This document shows positions 1 through 8,513 of a stretch of DNA of 64,000 bases, piece by piece (position 1 is the first letter of the stretch; the number at the start of each line of letters is the position of its first letter). The DNA comes from JADGHX01 sp035760965. GTDB taxonomy: Bacteria > Pseudomonadota > Gammaproteobacteria > Steroidobacterales > Steroidobacteraceae. Under the pieces are notes generated by a model. It had not been told where the DNA came from and did no database searches. It saw only the letters and a list, made by a program, of their open reading frames with translations. The position numbers and the translations under genes are program-made. The stretch covers positions 62,001 through 126,000 of the forward strand of contig DASTRY010000007.1 in assembly GCA_035760965.1 (NCBI GenBank), in the 5' to 3' direction.

Positions 1-557
1 ATCTCGCCGACCTCGCGCATCGTTTTCATCATCTCGGCGCCGCCGGTCACGGATGCGGCGGGTGCCGCGCACAGTTCCTCCACCTTCTCGCCGCCGACGC
101 TCGCCTCCCAGACCGTACACTCGATGCCCGCCACGGTTTCCTTGCGGCTGGTCTTCTTCAGCGTCCGTTTCGCGCCGTCGTTCGCCGCGCCGCCGAGCTG
201 GCCCATCATCTTTTCCATCATGGCGCGCCGCTCCGGCGGCATGTTGGCCATGGCGGCTTGCATCTGCTTGCGGGCCTCGGCGAGCTTCGCGGCCATCTGG
301 TCGACGGTCGCCTTGTCGATCTTGCGATAGGACTTGTTCGCCGGATCGAGCACGTACATCGCCTGGTCCTTGAAGATCGCGACGGCCCCTTCGCCGCGCT
401 CGCCGTTCTCGGTGCGCATGCGGCCGCCGTCGAACCACATCTTGTTGACCTGTCGCGGCTGTTTCGTCGCGGGATCGCCGGTCGTGGTCTCCAGGTACGC
501 CCCCGCAAAGCCCGTGCTCGTGAGGCCGATCGCGAGAAGGAACGCAGGGATTCGCAT
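1..557 (-). CDS. Secreted DUF4412-like protein, 3' end cut by window edge
   Basis: The frame starts at the ATG read leftwards from 557 and stays open to base 1, so about 185 N-terminal residues are visible and the stop lies outside. It begins with a signal peptide (MRIPAFLLAIGLTSTGFAGA) and continues with a beta-type segment (KMWFDGGRMRTENG, then IFKDQAMYVLDPANKSYRKI), a Met/Gln-rich helical stretch around residues 85-125, and a pair of Cys residues (GIECTVWEAS and ELCAAP). The pattern of a secreted protein whose strands carry 'DGGRMR...MYVLD...KSYRKID' resembles DUF4412-type periplasmic proteins, whose role is unknown. It is divergent from the hydrolase gene that follows. Family assignment is from memory of the motif layout, so it is tentative, but the coding frame is clear. 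Confidence 0.75.
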   Translation of the reverse strand, partial: MRIPAFLLAIGLTSTGFAGAYLETTTGDPATKQPRQVNKMWFDGGRMRTENGERGEGAVAIFKDQAMYVLDPANKSYRKIDKATVDQMAAKLAEARKQMQAAMANMPPERRAMMEKMMGQLGGAANDGAKRTLKKTSRKETVAGIECTVWEASVGGEKVEELCAAPAASVTGGAEMMKTMREVGE

Positions 558-658
558 GTTCGCACCTCCAGCCCAGGGGAAAGGGCGGTCCGCGCAAGCC
601 GGCCCGCGTTTTCCTTATACTGCTTCGCGACGGCATTATGCCGGGACCGGGAGCATGC

Positions 659-1297
659 ATGGCCAAGGGATCCGTCACGAATCGCGTCACGGCGAGCGAG
701 CCGCGCGTGCGCCGTGGCTACTTCGAGTGCCGCTACGGACAGCTCCACGTTCACAACGCCATCCCGCCCGGGGGCGGGTTCGAAGAGGGAACCGCGCTCC
801 TGTGCCTGCACCCGGCCGGCCAGACGGGGCGGGTGTTCCAGAAATTCATGCCGCTGCTCGGCCGGGACCGTTCCGTGTACGCGCCGGACATCCCCGGAAG
901 CGGCGAATCGGATGGACCCCCGACGCGCCCGAGCCCCGCCGATGCCGCTGCCGCGATCGGGGACTTCCTCGACTCCATGCGTTTCCGACAGATCGACGTG
1001 CTCGGCTATCAGCACGGTGCGCTGGTGGCGGCGGAGCTGGCCATCGCGCGCCCCCAACAGGTGCGACGCGTCGTCCTCGTCGGCGTGCCGCCGATGGCCG
1101 AGGGCGAGCGCCTGCGGCACATCGGCCAGCCGGTGCTGGTGGTGCGCGCGAAGGACGAGTACTGGGATTCCACCGCGCGTGCGCGCGAGTTCCTGCCCCG
1201 CGCCCGGGCGCTCGACCTGCCGCAGCTCGGCACGGGGATGTTCGAGAGCGCCCCGGAGGCGCTCGCTACACCGCTGAAAGAGTTCCTGGGCAACTGA
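659..1297 (+). CDS. Alpha/beta-hydrolase-fold protein with a lost nucleophile
   Basis: A short alpha/beta-hydrolase-fold protein of 212 residues (219 if the upstream in-frame ATG at 638 is used). I prefer 659 because GGAG lies five bases before it. The fold signature is visible: the strand-turn LCLHPAGQTGRVFQ (oxyanion region), YAPDIPGSGESDGPP, and the nucleophile elbow. The elbow reads VLGYQHGALVAAEL, so the position that is normally Ser in G-x-S-x-G is Gln. The usual C-terminal G-H motif is also absent (QLGTGMFES), although an acidic loop (RAKDEYWD) remains. The family is otherwise esterases, lactonases and related enzymes, with a cap domain between strands 6 and 7; this protein is too short to have one. 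It is therefore probably a non-catalytic family member. Confidence 0.85.
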   Translation: MAKGSVTNRVTASEPRVRRGYFECRYGQLHVHNAIPPGGGFEEGTALLCLHPAGQTGRVFQKFMPLLGRDRSVYAPDIPGSGESDGPPTRPSPADAAAAIGDFLDSMRFRQIDVLGYQHGALVAAELAIARPQQVRRVVLVGVPPMAEGERLRHIGQPVLVVRAKDEYWDSTARAREFLPRARALDLPQLGTGMFESAPEALATPLKEFLGN

Positions 1298-1484
1298 GCG
1301 CTCGGCCGTCCCGATCGCCCGCGCCGGCGTCGCGTGTCCGCCACGCCTCGTTTTTGGCACGGGGCGCGGCGCGAATGAGTTAAGTCGCGCATGGAAGCGT
1401 GATCACATTTTGTCAGGCGGGCACCTCCGCGCGACGAGAGTGCGCGCTATATTGGCCGCCATAAAAGCATAAGGGGATGCGCGC

Positions 1485-3497
1485 ATGAGCGTGCCACGCC
1501 AGTCTGTACCTCCCGCCAAGGATCCAGATCTCGAAGTCACTGCCGAGCTGCCCGTGCTCGACGTAGCTGCGTACGAAGCATCAGCGTCCGAGGAGCGCGC
1601 GGGCAGCACCGACACCTGGCACATGCCGGCGCTGCAGGCAGCCGCCAGTGGAGCCGCATCCGCGGCGGGCAGCGCCGCGCCATCTGCCCCGGCGACCGAC
1701 GAGCGCACGCTGCGGCTCGAATTCGATCTGCGCTCGCTCTCCGAAAATCTGCGCGATCTCGAAGGGCGCCTGACGCGCAAGGGCGAGCGACTGCTCGAGC
1801 TCGAGCGCGAGCTGGCGAACGCGCGCGCCGAGCGCGCCGCCTCCGAAGAGCGCGCCGCGCAGGTGCTGAAGGAGGTGGAGGAGCGCGCCAGCGCGCTGCT
1901 GCGCGCCGCCGAGGATCGCGCGACGGCGCTCGTTGCCGAGCTCGCCGCCGTACGCACCGAGCTCACGTCGGAACAGACGCGTGCCACCGATCTGCAAGCG
2001 CGTGTCGATCAATTTCAGATCACCGTCCGTGCGCACGAGACGCGCGACTATGAAGCGGCGAAAACGCTCGCGTTGCGCGAGCAGGAGATCGCCACGCTGC
2101 GCGGCGACCTGCAGGCCGCCGAGCTGCGCGCGGCGCGCTATCTCGAATCCCTGCAGTCGCTCGAGGGCCGGCGCAACATCTTCGACGAGCAGCTCGCGAG
2201 TCTCGAGGCGGAAATTGCGGCGCGCGATGCGCAGCTCGCGCAGCTGCGCGAGCAGCTCGGTGCCGCGTCTGCGCGCAGCGGCGATCTCACGAAGGACATC
2301 GGCGAACGCCAGCAGCGCATCGAGTCGCTCGAGCGTGAGGTGGCTTCCCTTGCTGCGGCGCTCGCCCAGCGCAACGTCGAGCTGGAGCATGCCGAGCGCG
2401 CGAAGGCGAAGTTGCAGGATTCCGTGACGTCGCTCACCGAAACGGTGGCCGCGCGCGTCGAGCGCATTCGCGCCCTGGAAAGCGCGGCCGCGAGTCACAG
2501 CGAGTTGTTCGCGCAGCGCGTGCAGGAGATAGAGCGCGTCACCCGCGAGCGCGATGCGGCGGCGGCGAAGGCCACCGCGCTCGAAGAGGTGCTCGCGAAT
2601 GCGAACGCGGCGCTCGCGGAGAAGGACACGGCGCTGAAGAGCCTCACCGAGGCGCGCGCGGACCTGGAGAAGCGCTTGAGCGCGAGCCAGCAGCGCGCCG
2701 AGACGCTCGATCGCGAGCTGATCGTCGCGCGCGCAGAGATCGCGGAGCGCCTCGCGGCCGTGCTGCGCGCCGAGGCGGAGCGCGACGAGCAGATCAACCG
2801 TTTCGCGGCATCCGAAGCGCGCGCGGTGGATCTGGAGCGCCGCGCGGACGAGTATCAGGAGAACATCCGCCTGCTGCAGGAGGAGCTGCGCGCGAGCTTG
2901 AATCGCACGACCGAGCTCGAGGGCGATCTGCGCGCCGCCGAGGACGCGATCAATCGCCTCGAAGGCGAGCTGCGCACCAAGAGCTCGAAGCTCGACGATC
3001 TGACCAAGACGCACGAGGAGTGGCGCACCACCATCGAATCGGCGCGCGCCTCGCTGGCCGAGCGCGACTCGCTGATCCATCGTCTGGAGACGGAAGCGGC
3101 GAACAGCGCGGCGCTCATCGGCAACATCCAGCAGAGCATCAAGAAGCTCGATCCGAACGCGGACAGCGGCGTGCACGAGATCGCGCCGGAAGGCGCCGTG
3201 CGCCTGTTGATCCGCACCGACGGCGACAGCGAGGTCGTGCACGTGCTCGGACGCAAGACGACGGTCGGTCGCACGCCCGACAACGATCTGCAGATCGACG
3301 CAAAGTTCATCAGCCGCAACCACGCCGTCATCCTGGCGGGGCCGAACAACACGATCATCGAGGACCTGAACAGCACCAACGGCATCGCGGTGAACGGCAA
3401 GCGCGTGTCGCGTCACGTGCTGCGCGACGGCGACATGGTTTCGATCGGCAAGACCTCGTTCCGCTTCGCCGTGCGGCCGACCGAGCGCCGCAACTAA
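1485..3497 (+). CDS. Soluble long coiled-coil protein with C-terminal FHA domain
   Basis: A 670-residue protein with no signal peptide or membrane segment. Residues about 75-560 are an almost unbroken heptad-rich, Ala/Arg/Glu/Leu-rich coiled coil. Residues about 584-665 form an FHA domain with the canonical phosphothreonine-binding residues: TVGRTPDNDLQID, then SRNHAVIL, then LNSTNGIAVNGKRV. FHA domains bind phosphothreonine peptides, so this looks like a cytoplasmic reader or scaffold for a Ser/Thr kinase. A transmembrane Ser/Thr kinase is encoded about 19 kb downstream in this window; that they work together is inference. The start has a good ribosome site (AAGGGGAT about seven bases before the ATG). 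A TATATT hexamer at 1448-1453 could be a -10 element, without a convincing -35. Its stop codon overlaps that of the convergent gene by three bases (CTAA). Confidence 0.93.
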   Translation: MSVPRQSVPPAKDPDLEVTAELPVLDVAAYEASASEERAGSTDTWHMPALQAAASGAASAAGSAAPSAPATDERTLRLEFDLRSLSENLRDLEGRLTRKGERLLELERELANARAERAASEERAAQVLKEVEERASALLRAAEDRATALVAELAAVRTELTSEQTRATDLQARVDQFQITVRAHETRDYEAAKTLALREQEIATLRGDLQAAELRAARYLESLQSLEGRRNIFDEQLASLEAEIAARDAQLAQLREQLGAASARSGDLTKDIGERQQRIESLEREVASLAAALAQRNVELEHAERAKAKLQDSVTSLTETVAARVERIRALESAAASHSELFAQRVQEIERVTRERDAAAAKATALEEVLANANAALAEKDTALKSLTEARADLEKRLSASQQRAETLDRELIVARAEIAERLAAVLRAEAERDEQINRFAASEARAVDLERRADEYQENIRLLQEELRASLNRTTELEGDLRAAEDAINRLEGELRTKSSKLDDLTKTHEEWRTTIESARASLAERDSLIHRLETEAANSAALIGNIQQSIKKLDPNADSGVHEIAPEGAVRLLIRTDGDSEVVHVLGRKTTVGRTPDNDLQIDAKFISRNHAVILAGPNNTIIEDLNSTNGIAVNGKRVSRHVLRDGDMVSIGKTSFRFAVRPTERRN

Positions 3498-4306
3498 GGT
3501 CCGTCGATCGCCGCCGTCCAGTGCGCGACCTCGGTCTCGGTCATCGCGCCGTGCGGGCCGACGCGCGCGTCGGCGTAGCCCCACTCCTCGATGTCGACGA
3601 GGTACTGTGCACGCGAGAGCAGCGGCCCGCGGCAGATGCGACCGCCGCGCGGCGGGTCGGCGATTTCTTTCTGCAGGCGCGCGAGCAGTTGATCCAGCAC
3701 CCACTGCGGCACGCTCTGCTCGCACGGATAGACGAACCCGAAGATCACGAGATGGGACAAGAGCACGCGCCAGTGCTCGCCGAACCGCCGCAGCAAGCGC
3801 GGCCAATCCAACGTCGGTCCGCACCGCAGCATGAGATGCAGAACATCGCCGCCGTCGAAGCGCTCGCGCTCCTGAATGAACGCCTTCGACCAGATCATCT
3901 CTTCGGCCGGCGAGAGTTTCGCCGGCATGCCGAGCACGTCGGTCGTCGGCGCGTGCGCGAACCACTCGTCGTCGACGTTGGCGATCGCGTTACCGGAGCT
4001 GAAGATGATGTCGACGAGATCGTCGCCGCAGATCGCTTTACCCAACCAATGCGGGTAGGTGAATTCGGTGCGGCAGTCGCCGCTTTCGAGCGCAGCGAGC
4101 GCGCGCTCCATGTCCTGCCGCCGCACGAAGACGTCGAAGTCTTTCGTGTTGCGCATGATGCCCGTGTAGTACGCGAGCGCATACGCGCCGCCCACGAGAA
4201 ACGGCACGCCCGCATCGTTCAACCGCGCCATGATGCTGCGATAGAACGCGAACGAAAGGCCGCTGCCGCCGTTGGAATCGCCCTGCAGAGAAGTTGCAGT
4301 GGGCAT
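3494..4306 (-). CDS. Nucleotidyltransferase-fold family protein
   Basis: A 270-residue protein of the nucleotidyltransferase superfamily. After a variable N-terminus it shows FLVGGAYALAYYTGIMRNTK followed by DFDVFVRRQDME, the G-G...D-x-D arrangement that binds metal and nucleotide in this fold, then DLVDIIFSSGN, which would supply the third acidic residue. The C-terminal part (residues about 150-235) is helical. Relatives include nucleotidyltransferase toxins such as AbiEii and uncharacterised stand-alone enzymes. No antitoxin-like partner is adjacent, so I do not call it a toxin. It converges on the coiled-coil FHA gene, with the two stop codons sharing bases, and is divergent from the metallophosphoesterase. 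Substrate unknown. Confidence 0.85.
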   Translation of the reverse strand: MPTATSLQGDSNGGSGLSFAFYRSIMARLNDAGVPFLVGGAYALAYYTGIMRNTKDFDVFVRRQDMERALAALESGDCRTEFTYPHWLGKAICGDDLVDIIFSSGNAIANVDDEWFAHAPTTDVLGMPAKLSPAEEMIWSKAFIQERERFDGGDVLHLMLRCGPTLDWPRLLRRFGEHWRVLLSHLVIFGFVYPCEQSVPQWVLDQLLARLQKEIADPPRGGRICRGPLLSRAQYLVDIEEWGYADARVGPHGAMTETEVAHWTAAIDGP

Positions 4307-4350
4307 GCATATTGCTCCGCCTGAGACCCGCGTAAGCCCGAGGATTTCCG

Positions 4351-5157
4351 ATGATTCGTCAGCAAGCCGTGCGCCTAGCCGCCGTGGGCGATCTGCACAT
4401 CAAGAAGACCTCTCAGGGTCAGCTCGCGCCGCTGCTCTCATCGGTGAACGAACGAGCGGACGTATTGCTCCTCTGCGGTGATCTCACCGACTACGGTACG
4501 CCGGAGGAAGCGCGCATCTTGGCGCGGGAGCTCACGACGTCGGTGCGTATTCCGATCGTCGCCGTGCTCGGCAATCACGACTACGAGTCGAACCAGCACG
4601 AGGCGGTCTGCAGCATCCTCGCCGACGCGAACGTGAAGGTGCTCGACGGCGAAGCGGTCGAGATCCGCGGCGTCGGATTCGCCGGCATCAAGGGATTCGC
4701 CGGCGGCTTCGGGCGCGGCACGCTTGGCGCCTGGGGCGAGCCGGGGATCAAGCAGTTCGTCCAGCACGCTCTCGACGAAGCGCTGAAGCTCGAATCCGCG
4801 CTCGCGCGCCTGCGGACGCCCCAGCGCGTGGCCGTTCTGCACTACTCGCCGATTCGCGACACCGTCGAAGGCGAGCCGTGCGAGATCTATCCCTACCTCG
4901 GCACGAGCCGGCTCGAGGAGCCGCTGAACCGCCACCCGGTCAACGTCGTCTTCCACGGTCACGCGCACCACGGCGCCCTCGAAGGGCGCACGGCGAAGGG
5001 GACGCCCGTGTTCAACGTCGCGATGCCGCTCCTGCTGCGGACGTTCCCGGAGAAGGCGCCGTTTCGCGTGTTCGAGCTGCCCGCGGTGGAGGCGGCGGAC
5101 GGAGCCGCGCGCGAGCCCGCCGCAAGCGAGCCTGCACGGGTGCTGGAGAATAGCTAA
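4351..5157 (+). CDS. Calcineurin-like metallophosphoesterase
   Basis: A 268-residue cytoplasmic phosphoesterase. The dinuclear-metal motifs appear in order: GDLHIKK (D-x-H), LCGDLTDYG (G-D), LGNHDYE (G-N-H-D), VLHYSPIRD (H) and FHGHAHHG (G-H-x-H). These are the metal ligands and catalytic His of the calcineurin-like superfamily, which hydrolyses phosphomonoesters, phosphodiesters or nucleotides. The substrate cannot be read from the sequence. The start ATG at 4351 has CCGAGGA upstream. The gene is divergent from the nucleotidyltransferase-fold gene and ends 41 bases before ilvA, which runs in the same direction. The last 20 residues are an Ala/Glu-rich tail. Confidence 0.92.
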   Translation: MIRQQAVRLAAVGDLHIKKTSQGQLAPLLSSVNERADVLLLCGDLTDYGTPEEARILARELTTSVRIPIVAVLGNHDYESNQHEAVCSILADANVKVLDGEAVEIRGVGFAGIKGFAGGFGRGTLGAWGEPGIKQFVQHALDEALKLESALARLRTPQRVAVLHYSPIRDTVEGEPCEIYPYLGTSRLEEPLNRHPVNVVFHGHAHHGALEGRTAKGTPVFNVAMPLLLRTFPEKAPFRVFELPAVEAADGAAREPAASEPARVLENS

Positions 5158-5198
5158 GCTGCACGCTCCCCCTTGTTGAGGTTGGCGCGGGAGCGGAT

Positions 5199-6716
5199 GT
5201 GGCGAGCCCCTATATCGAGCGAATTCTGAAGGCGCGGGTGTACGACGTGGCGATCGAGTCGCCGCTCGATCCGGCCGCACGCCTCTCACGCCGCCTCGGC
5301 AACCGCGTGTTGTTGAAGCGCGAGGACCTGCAGGAGGTCTTCTCGTTCAAGCTGCGAGGGGCGTACAACAAGATCGCGCAGCTGTCCGAGACCGCCGCGA
5401 AGCGCGGCGTCATCTGCGCGTCCGCCGGCAATCACGCACAGGGCGTGGCGCTCGCCGCCCGCAAGCGCGGGATTCCCGCGACCATCGTCATGCCGGAGAC
5501 CACACCGCAAATCAAAGTGCAGTCGGTGCAGGACCTCGGCGGCGAAGCGGTGCTCCACGGGAACGAGTACGACGCCGCCTACGAGCACGCCGTTGCGCTC
5601 ACGCGCGAGCGCAATCTCGTGTTCGTGCATCCGTTCGACGACCCGGATGTCATCGCGGGACAGGGCACCGTCGGCATGGAGATCCTGCGGCAGACCGGCG
5701 GCGAGATCGACGCGATCTTCGTGCCGATCGGCGGCGGCGGGCTCATGTCCGGCATCGCCGTGTATGTGAAATACCTGCACCCGCATATCAAAGTCATCGG
5801 CGTCGAGCCGCAGGACGCCGCCGCGATGTACGAATCGCTGCGCGCCGGCCGACGCGTGACGCTCGATCGCGTCGGCATCTTCGCGGACGGCGTTGCGGTG
5901 AAGAAGGTCGGCGAGGAAACCTTCAACCTTTGCCGGCAGTACGTCGACGAGGTGCTGCTCGTCGATACCGACGAAATCTGCGCGGCGATCCAGGACGTGT
6001 TCGAAGACACGCGCTCGATCGTCGAGCCCGCGGGGGCGCTCGCCGTCGCCGGTATCAAGAAGTGGGTGGACCGCGAGCGCTGGAAAGACAAGCGCCTCGT
6101 CGCCGTGAACACCGGCGCGAACATCAACTTCGATCGCTTGCGGCACGTCGCCGAACGCGCTGATCTCGGCGCGGCGCGCGAAGCGCTGCTCGCCGTGGAG
6201 ATCCCGGAGGAGCGCGGGAGCTTCCTGCGCTTCTGCGAGACGCTCGGCAAGCGCAGCGTCACCGAGTTCAACTATCGTTACGAGGCAGGGCGCGCCGCGC
6301 AGATCTTCGTCGGCTTCGCGCTCTCGAAGGGCCGCTCCGAGCGCGACTCGGTGGTCGCCGCGCTGCGTGCGGCGGGCTACCGCGTCAACGACATGACGGA
6401 CAACGAGATGGCGAAGCTCCACGCGCGCTACATGGTCGGCGGGCCGGCGCGCGGCATTCAGAACGAGCTCGTGTATCGCTTCGAGTTTCCCGAGCGTCCG
6501 GGCGCGCTGCTGCGGTTTCTGCAAGCCATCGGCTCACGCTGGAACATCAGCCTGTTCCACTACCGCAATCACGGCTCCGACTACGGACGTGTCATGGCCG
6601 GCATCCAAGTACCGCCGGCCGAGCGCGCGGATTTCCTCGAGCATCTACAGGATCTGCACTACGCGTATACGGACGAGACCTCGAACGCGGCCTACCGGAT
6701 CTTTCTCGGCGCGTGA
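5199..6716 (+). CDS. ilvA: Threonine ammonia-lyase (threonine dehydratase), biosynthetic
   Basis: PLP enzyme converting L-threonine to 2-oxobutanoate and ammonia, the first step of isoleucine synthesis. At 505 residues it matches the biosynthetic IlvA length (E. coli about 514) rather than the shorter catabolic form. The PLP lysine is Lys51 in FSFKLRGAYNKI, the phosphate-binding glycine loop is PIGGGGLMSGIA, and the C-terminal third (residues about 330-505) holds two ACT-like regulatory repeats (EERGSFLRFCETLG and ERPGALLRFLQAIG), which in this family bind isoleucine and valine for feedback control. The start is GTG at 5199, preceded by GGGAG five bases upstream, giving MASPYIERIL, the typical IlvA N-terminus. 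It stands alone rather than in an ilv operon. Confidence 0.97.
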   Translation: MASPYIERILKARVYDVAIESPLDPAARLSRRLGNRVLLKREDLQEVFSFKLRGAYNKIAQLSETAAKRGVICASAGNHAQGVALAARKRGIPATIVMPETTPQIKVQSVQDLGGEAVLHGNEYDAAYEHAVALTRERNLVFVHPFDDPDVIAGQGTVGMEILRQTGGEIDAIFVPIGGGGLMSGIAVYVKYLHPHIKVIGVEPQDAAAMYESLRAGRRVTLDRVGIFADGVAVKKVGEETFNLCRQYVDEVLLVDTDEICAAIQDVFEDTRSIVEPAGALAVAGIKKWVDRERWKDKRLVAVNTGANINFDRLRHVAERADLGAAREALLAVEIPEERGSFLRFCETLGKRSVTEFNYRYEAGRAAQIFVGFALSKGRSERDSVVAALRAAGYRVNDMTDNEMAKLHARYMVGGPARGIQNELVYRFEFPERPGALLRFLQAIGSRWNISLFHYRNHGSDYGRVMAGIQVPPAERADFLEHLQDLHYAYTDETSNAAYRIFLGA

Positions 6717-6719
6717 GGC

Positions 6720-7085
6720 CTACTTCACGATGCGTAGCGTAATGGGATATCGGTACTGCACGCCTTCGCCGGCCTTGATGCCGGCGACCACCGTCAGCAC
6801 CAGCCAGAACAGAAACAGTGCGAAGGCGAGCAGAAAGCCGATGAACACGAAGAACAGCAGCGCGCACACGAGATAGCCGATCAGCACTGCGATGTTGAAG
6901 TTCAACGCTTCTTTCGCGGCCTCCGCCGCGTACGCGGAGCTCTCGCGTTTCACGAGCCACACGACGAGCGGCCCCAGCACGCCGCCGATCGGCGGCACGA
7001 TGAGTGCCGCGAGCGCGGAGAAATGCGCAATCATGGCCCACGTACGATCGTCGGCCGAACTCGAAGGCGGAACGCTCGTATTCAC
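6720..7085 (-). CDS. DUF4870-type small membrane protein
   Basis: A 121-residue protein with about three or four membrane segments: residues about 18-46 (MIAHFSALAALIVPPIGGVL onwards) and a long hydrophobic stretch after residue 65 (NIAVLIGYLVCALLFFVFIG, then LLAFALFLFWLVLTVVAG). The layout TWAMIAHFSAL...GPLVVWLVKRE...EALNFNIAV is characteristic of the DUF4870/Tic20-like family, whose function is unknown. I chose the GTG at 7085, which gives MNTSVPPSSSADD and has GGGGAAG upstream on the coding strand. The gene converges with ilvA: its stop sits three bases after the ilvA stop. Confidence 0.88.
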   Translation of the reverse strand: MNTSVPPSSSADDRTWAMIAHFSALAALIVPPIGGVLGPLVVWLVKRESSAYAAEAAKEALNFNIAVLIGYLVCALLFFVFIGFLLAFALFLFWLVLTVVAGIKAGEGVQYRYPITLRIVK

Positions 7086-7184
7086 GGCTCTTCCCCTGCG
7101 CGAGCGTGATGACTCGACGCAGGATAGTCGCCTGCGCGCGATCCCGCATCTCCACCCCGTCTCGGTTCCCCGACAGGCACACGG

Positions 7185-8117
7185 ATGAGCGCAGCGCCCG
7201 GCACATACAGGCCGCGACGCCCACCGCGGCACGAACAGCGGCTGGTGCGCGATCTGCGCCATCGCGTCACGTGGTGGGGCCCGCCGTCCGCGGATCCCAT
7301 CGTGCTGCTGCACGGCTGGGGCGATTCGGCCGAGACCTGGCAGTTCCTGATCGACGAGCTGCCGGACGACTGGTCGTGCGTGGCGCTCGACTGGCGCGGG
7401 TTCGGCGGCACCGAGTGGGCGCGGCACGGATATTGGTTTCCCGATTACTTCGCCGACCTCGAAGCGTTTCTGGCGCAGGTCTGTCCGCGCACGCCGGCGC
7501 GGATCATCGCGCACAGCATGGGGGGCAACGTCGCGACGATGTACGCCGGCATCCGGCCCGCGCGCATCGCATGGATCGTGAATCTCGAAGGCATCGGGCT
7601 GCCGCGCACGCATCCGGAGCAGGCCCCCGAGCGTTACGCAGAGTGGCTCGACCAGCTGCGCACACCGCCGCGCGAGCGCCGCTACCCGAATCTCGACGTG
7701 CTGGTCGAATTCCTGATGGTGCGCAACCCCGGCATTCCGCGCGACCGCGCGGAGCATCTTGCACGGGCGTGGAGCGCGCTCGAGGAGGGCGGCGATGGCG
7801 CCCTGAAGCTCACCTTCGATCCGCGTCATCGCAACGTGAATCCCGTGCTCTTTCAGCGTCCCGAAGCCGAGGCCTGCTGGAAGCGCTGCACCGCGCCGGT
7901 GCTGCTCGTGCTCGGCGGGCGCTCGAACATTCGCACGCGTGTGGCGCCGGAAGATCTCACTGACGAATACTTTCACGCGCTGTTTCGCGATATCCGTATC
8001 GAGCTGCTCGCGAACGCGGGGCACATGATGCACATCGAAGACCCTGCGGCGATCGCGCGACTCACGCTGGAGTTCGCGCGTGCGCATGCCGGCACGGCGG
8101 TTGCTCATCCAAGCTGA
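7185..8117 (+). CDS. Alpha/beta-hydrolase
   Basis: A 310-residue alpha/beta-hydrolase that, unlike the one at 659, has its catalytic residues: the oxyanion HGWGDSAETWQF, the nucleophile elbow IIAHSMGGNVATMY (Ser in A-H-S-M-G-G), and the catalytic His in ANAGHMMHIEDP. The Asp is probably in the segment before it. The fold covers esterases, lipases, epoxide hydrolases and lactonases; the substrate cannot be named. It is divergent from the DUF4870 gene with 99 bases between starts, and is followed after 15 bases by a small membrane protein gene on the same strand, so the two are probably cotranscribed. Confidence 0.92.
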   Translation: MSAAPGTYRPRRPPRHEQRLVRDLRHRVTWWGPPSADPIVLLHGWGDSAETWQFLIDELPDDWSCVALDWRGFGGTEWARHGYWFPDYFADLEAFLAQVCPRTPARIIAHSMGGNVATMYAGIRPARIAWIVNLEGIGLPRTHPEQAPERYAEWLDQLRTPPRERRYPNLDVLVEFLMVRNPGIPRDRAEHLARAWSALEEGGDGALKLTFDPRHRNVNPVLFQRPEAEACWKRCTAPVLLVLGGRSNIRTRVAPEDLTDEYFHALFRDIRIELLANAGHMMHIEDPAAIARLTLEFARAHAGTAVAHPS

Positions 8118-8132
8118 TTTGCGGATGCCACG

Positions 8133-8441
8133 ATGCTTTCAGACGGACATCCTCTAGTCATCACGTATCGCTGGGCGAAGCGCATCGCGGTGGCGCTCGT
8201 CGGCTTCACGGTGCTGGCCGTCGGAGTTGCGATGATCGTCTTGCCCGGGCCGGCGTTCCTCGTCATCCCGATCGGGCTCGGCATTCTCAGCATCGAATTC
8301 GCGTGGGCGCGACGCTGGTTGCGCAAGGTGAAGGAGCGGAGCGCCGCGCTCGTCGATGCCGTCAAACGCGATCGCTCCGTCGCGGGCGCGACCGCGCCGC
8401 CACAGGGCGCGGCGGGCGCGAAGCGCAACGAGCGCCTCTGA
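8133..8441 (+). CDS. PGPGW-family small membrane protein
   Basis: A 102-residue protein with two predicted membrane helices separated by the family motif: MIVLPGPAFLVIPIGLGIL followed by EFAWARRWLRKVKE. The PGPGW family (also TIGR02611-type proteins) carries P-G-P-x-x-L-V-I-x-x-G-L-x-I-L followed by an E-F-x-W-A-R-R stretch; here the final Trp of the motif is replaced by Phe-Leu. Its function is unknown. The C-terminal tail (after residue 70) is basic and Ala/Gly-rich. It lies 15 bases behind the alpha/beta-hydrolase gene and probably shares its transcript. Confidence 0.9.
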   Translation: MLSDGHPLVITYRWAKRIAVALVGFTVLAVGVAMIVLPGPAFLVIPIGLGILSIEFAWARRWLRKVKERSAALVDAVKRDRSVAGATAPPQGAAGAKRNERL

Positions 8442-8513
8442 CGCGCATCCGTCCGGCGCCGTCGCGCCTCTCGCTCGCGAAATTGCCGTGCCCCATCTGC
8501 GGGCGTAACCTCG

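Noticed and set aside
3494..4306. AbiEii-type toxin of a toxin-antitoxin pair
   Set aside because: The nucleotidyltransferase fold fits, but there is no antitoxin gene beside it and the protein sits alone among housekeeping genes.
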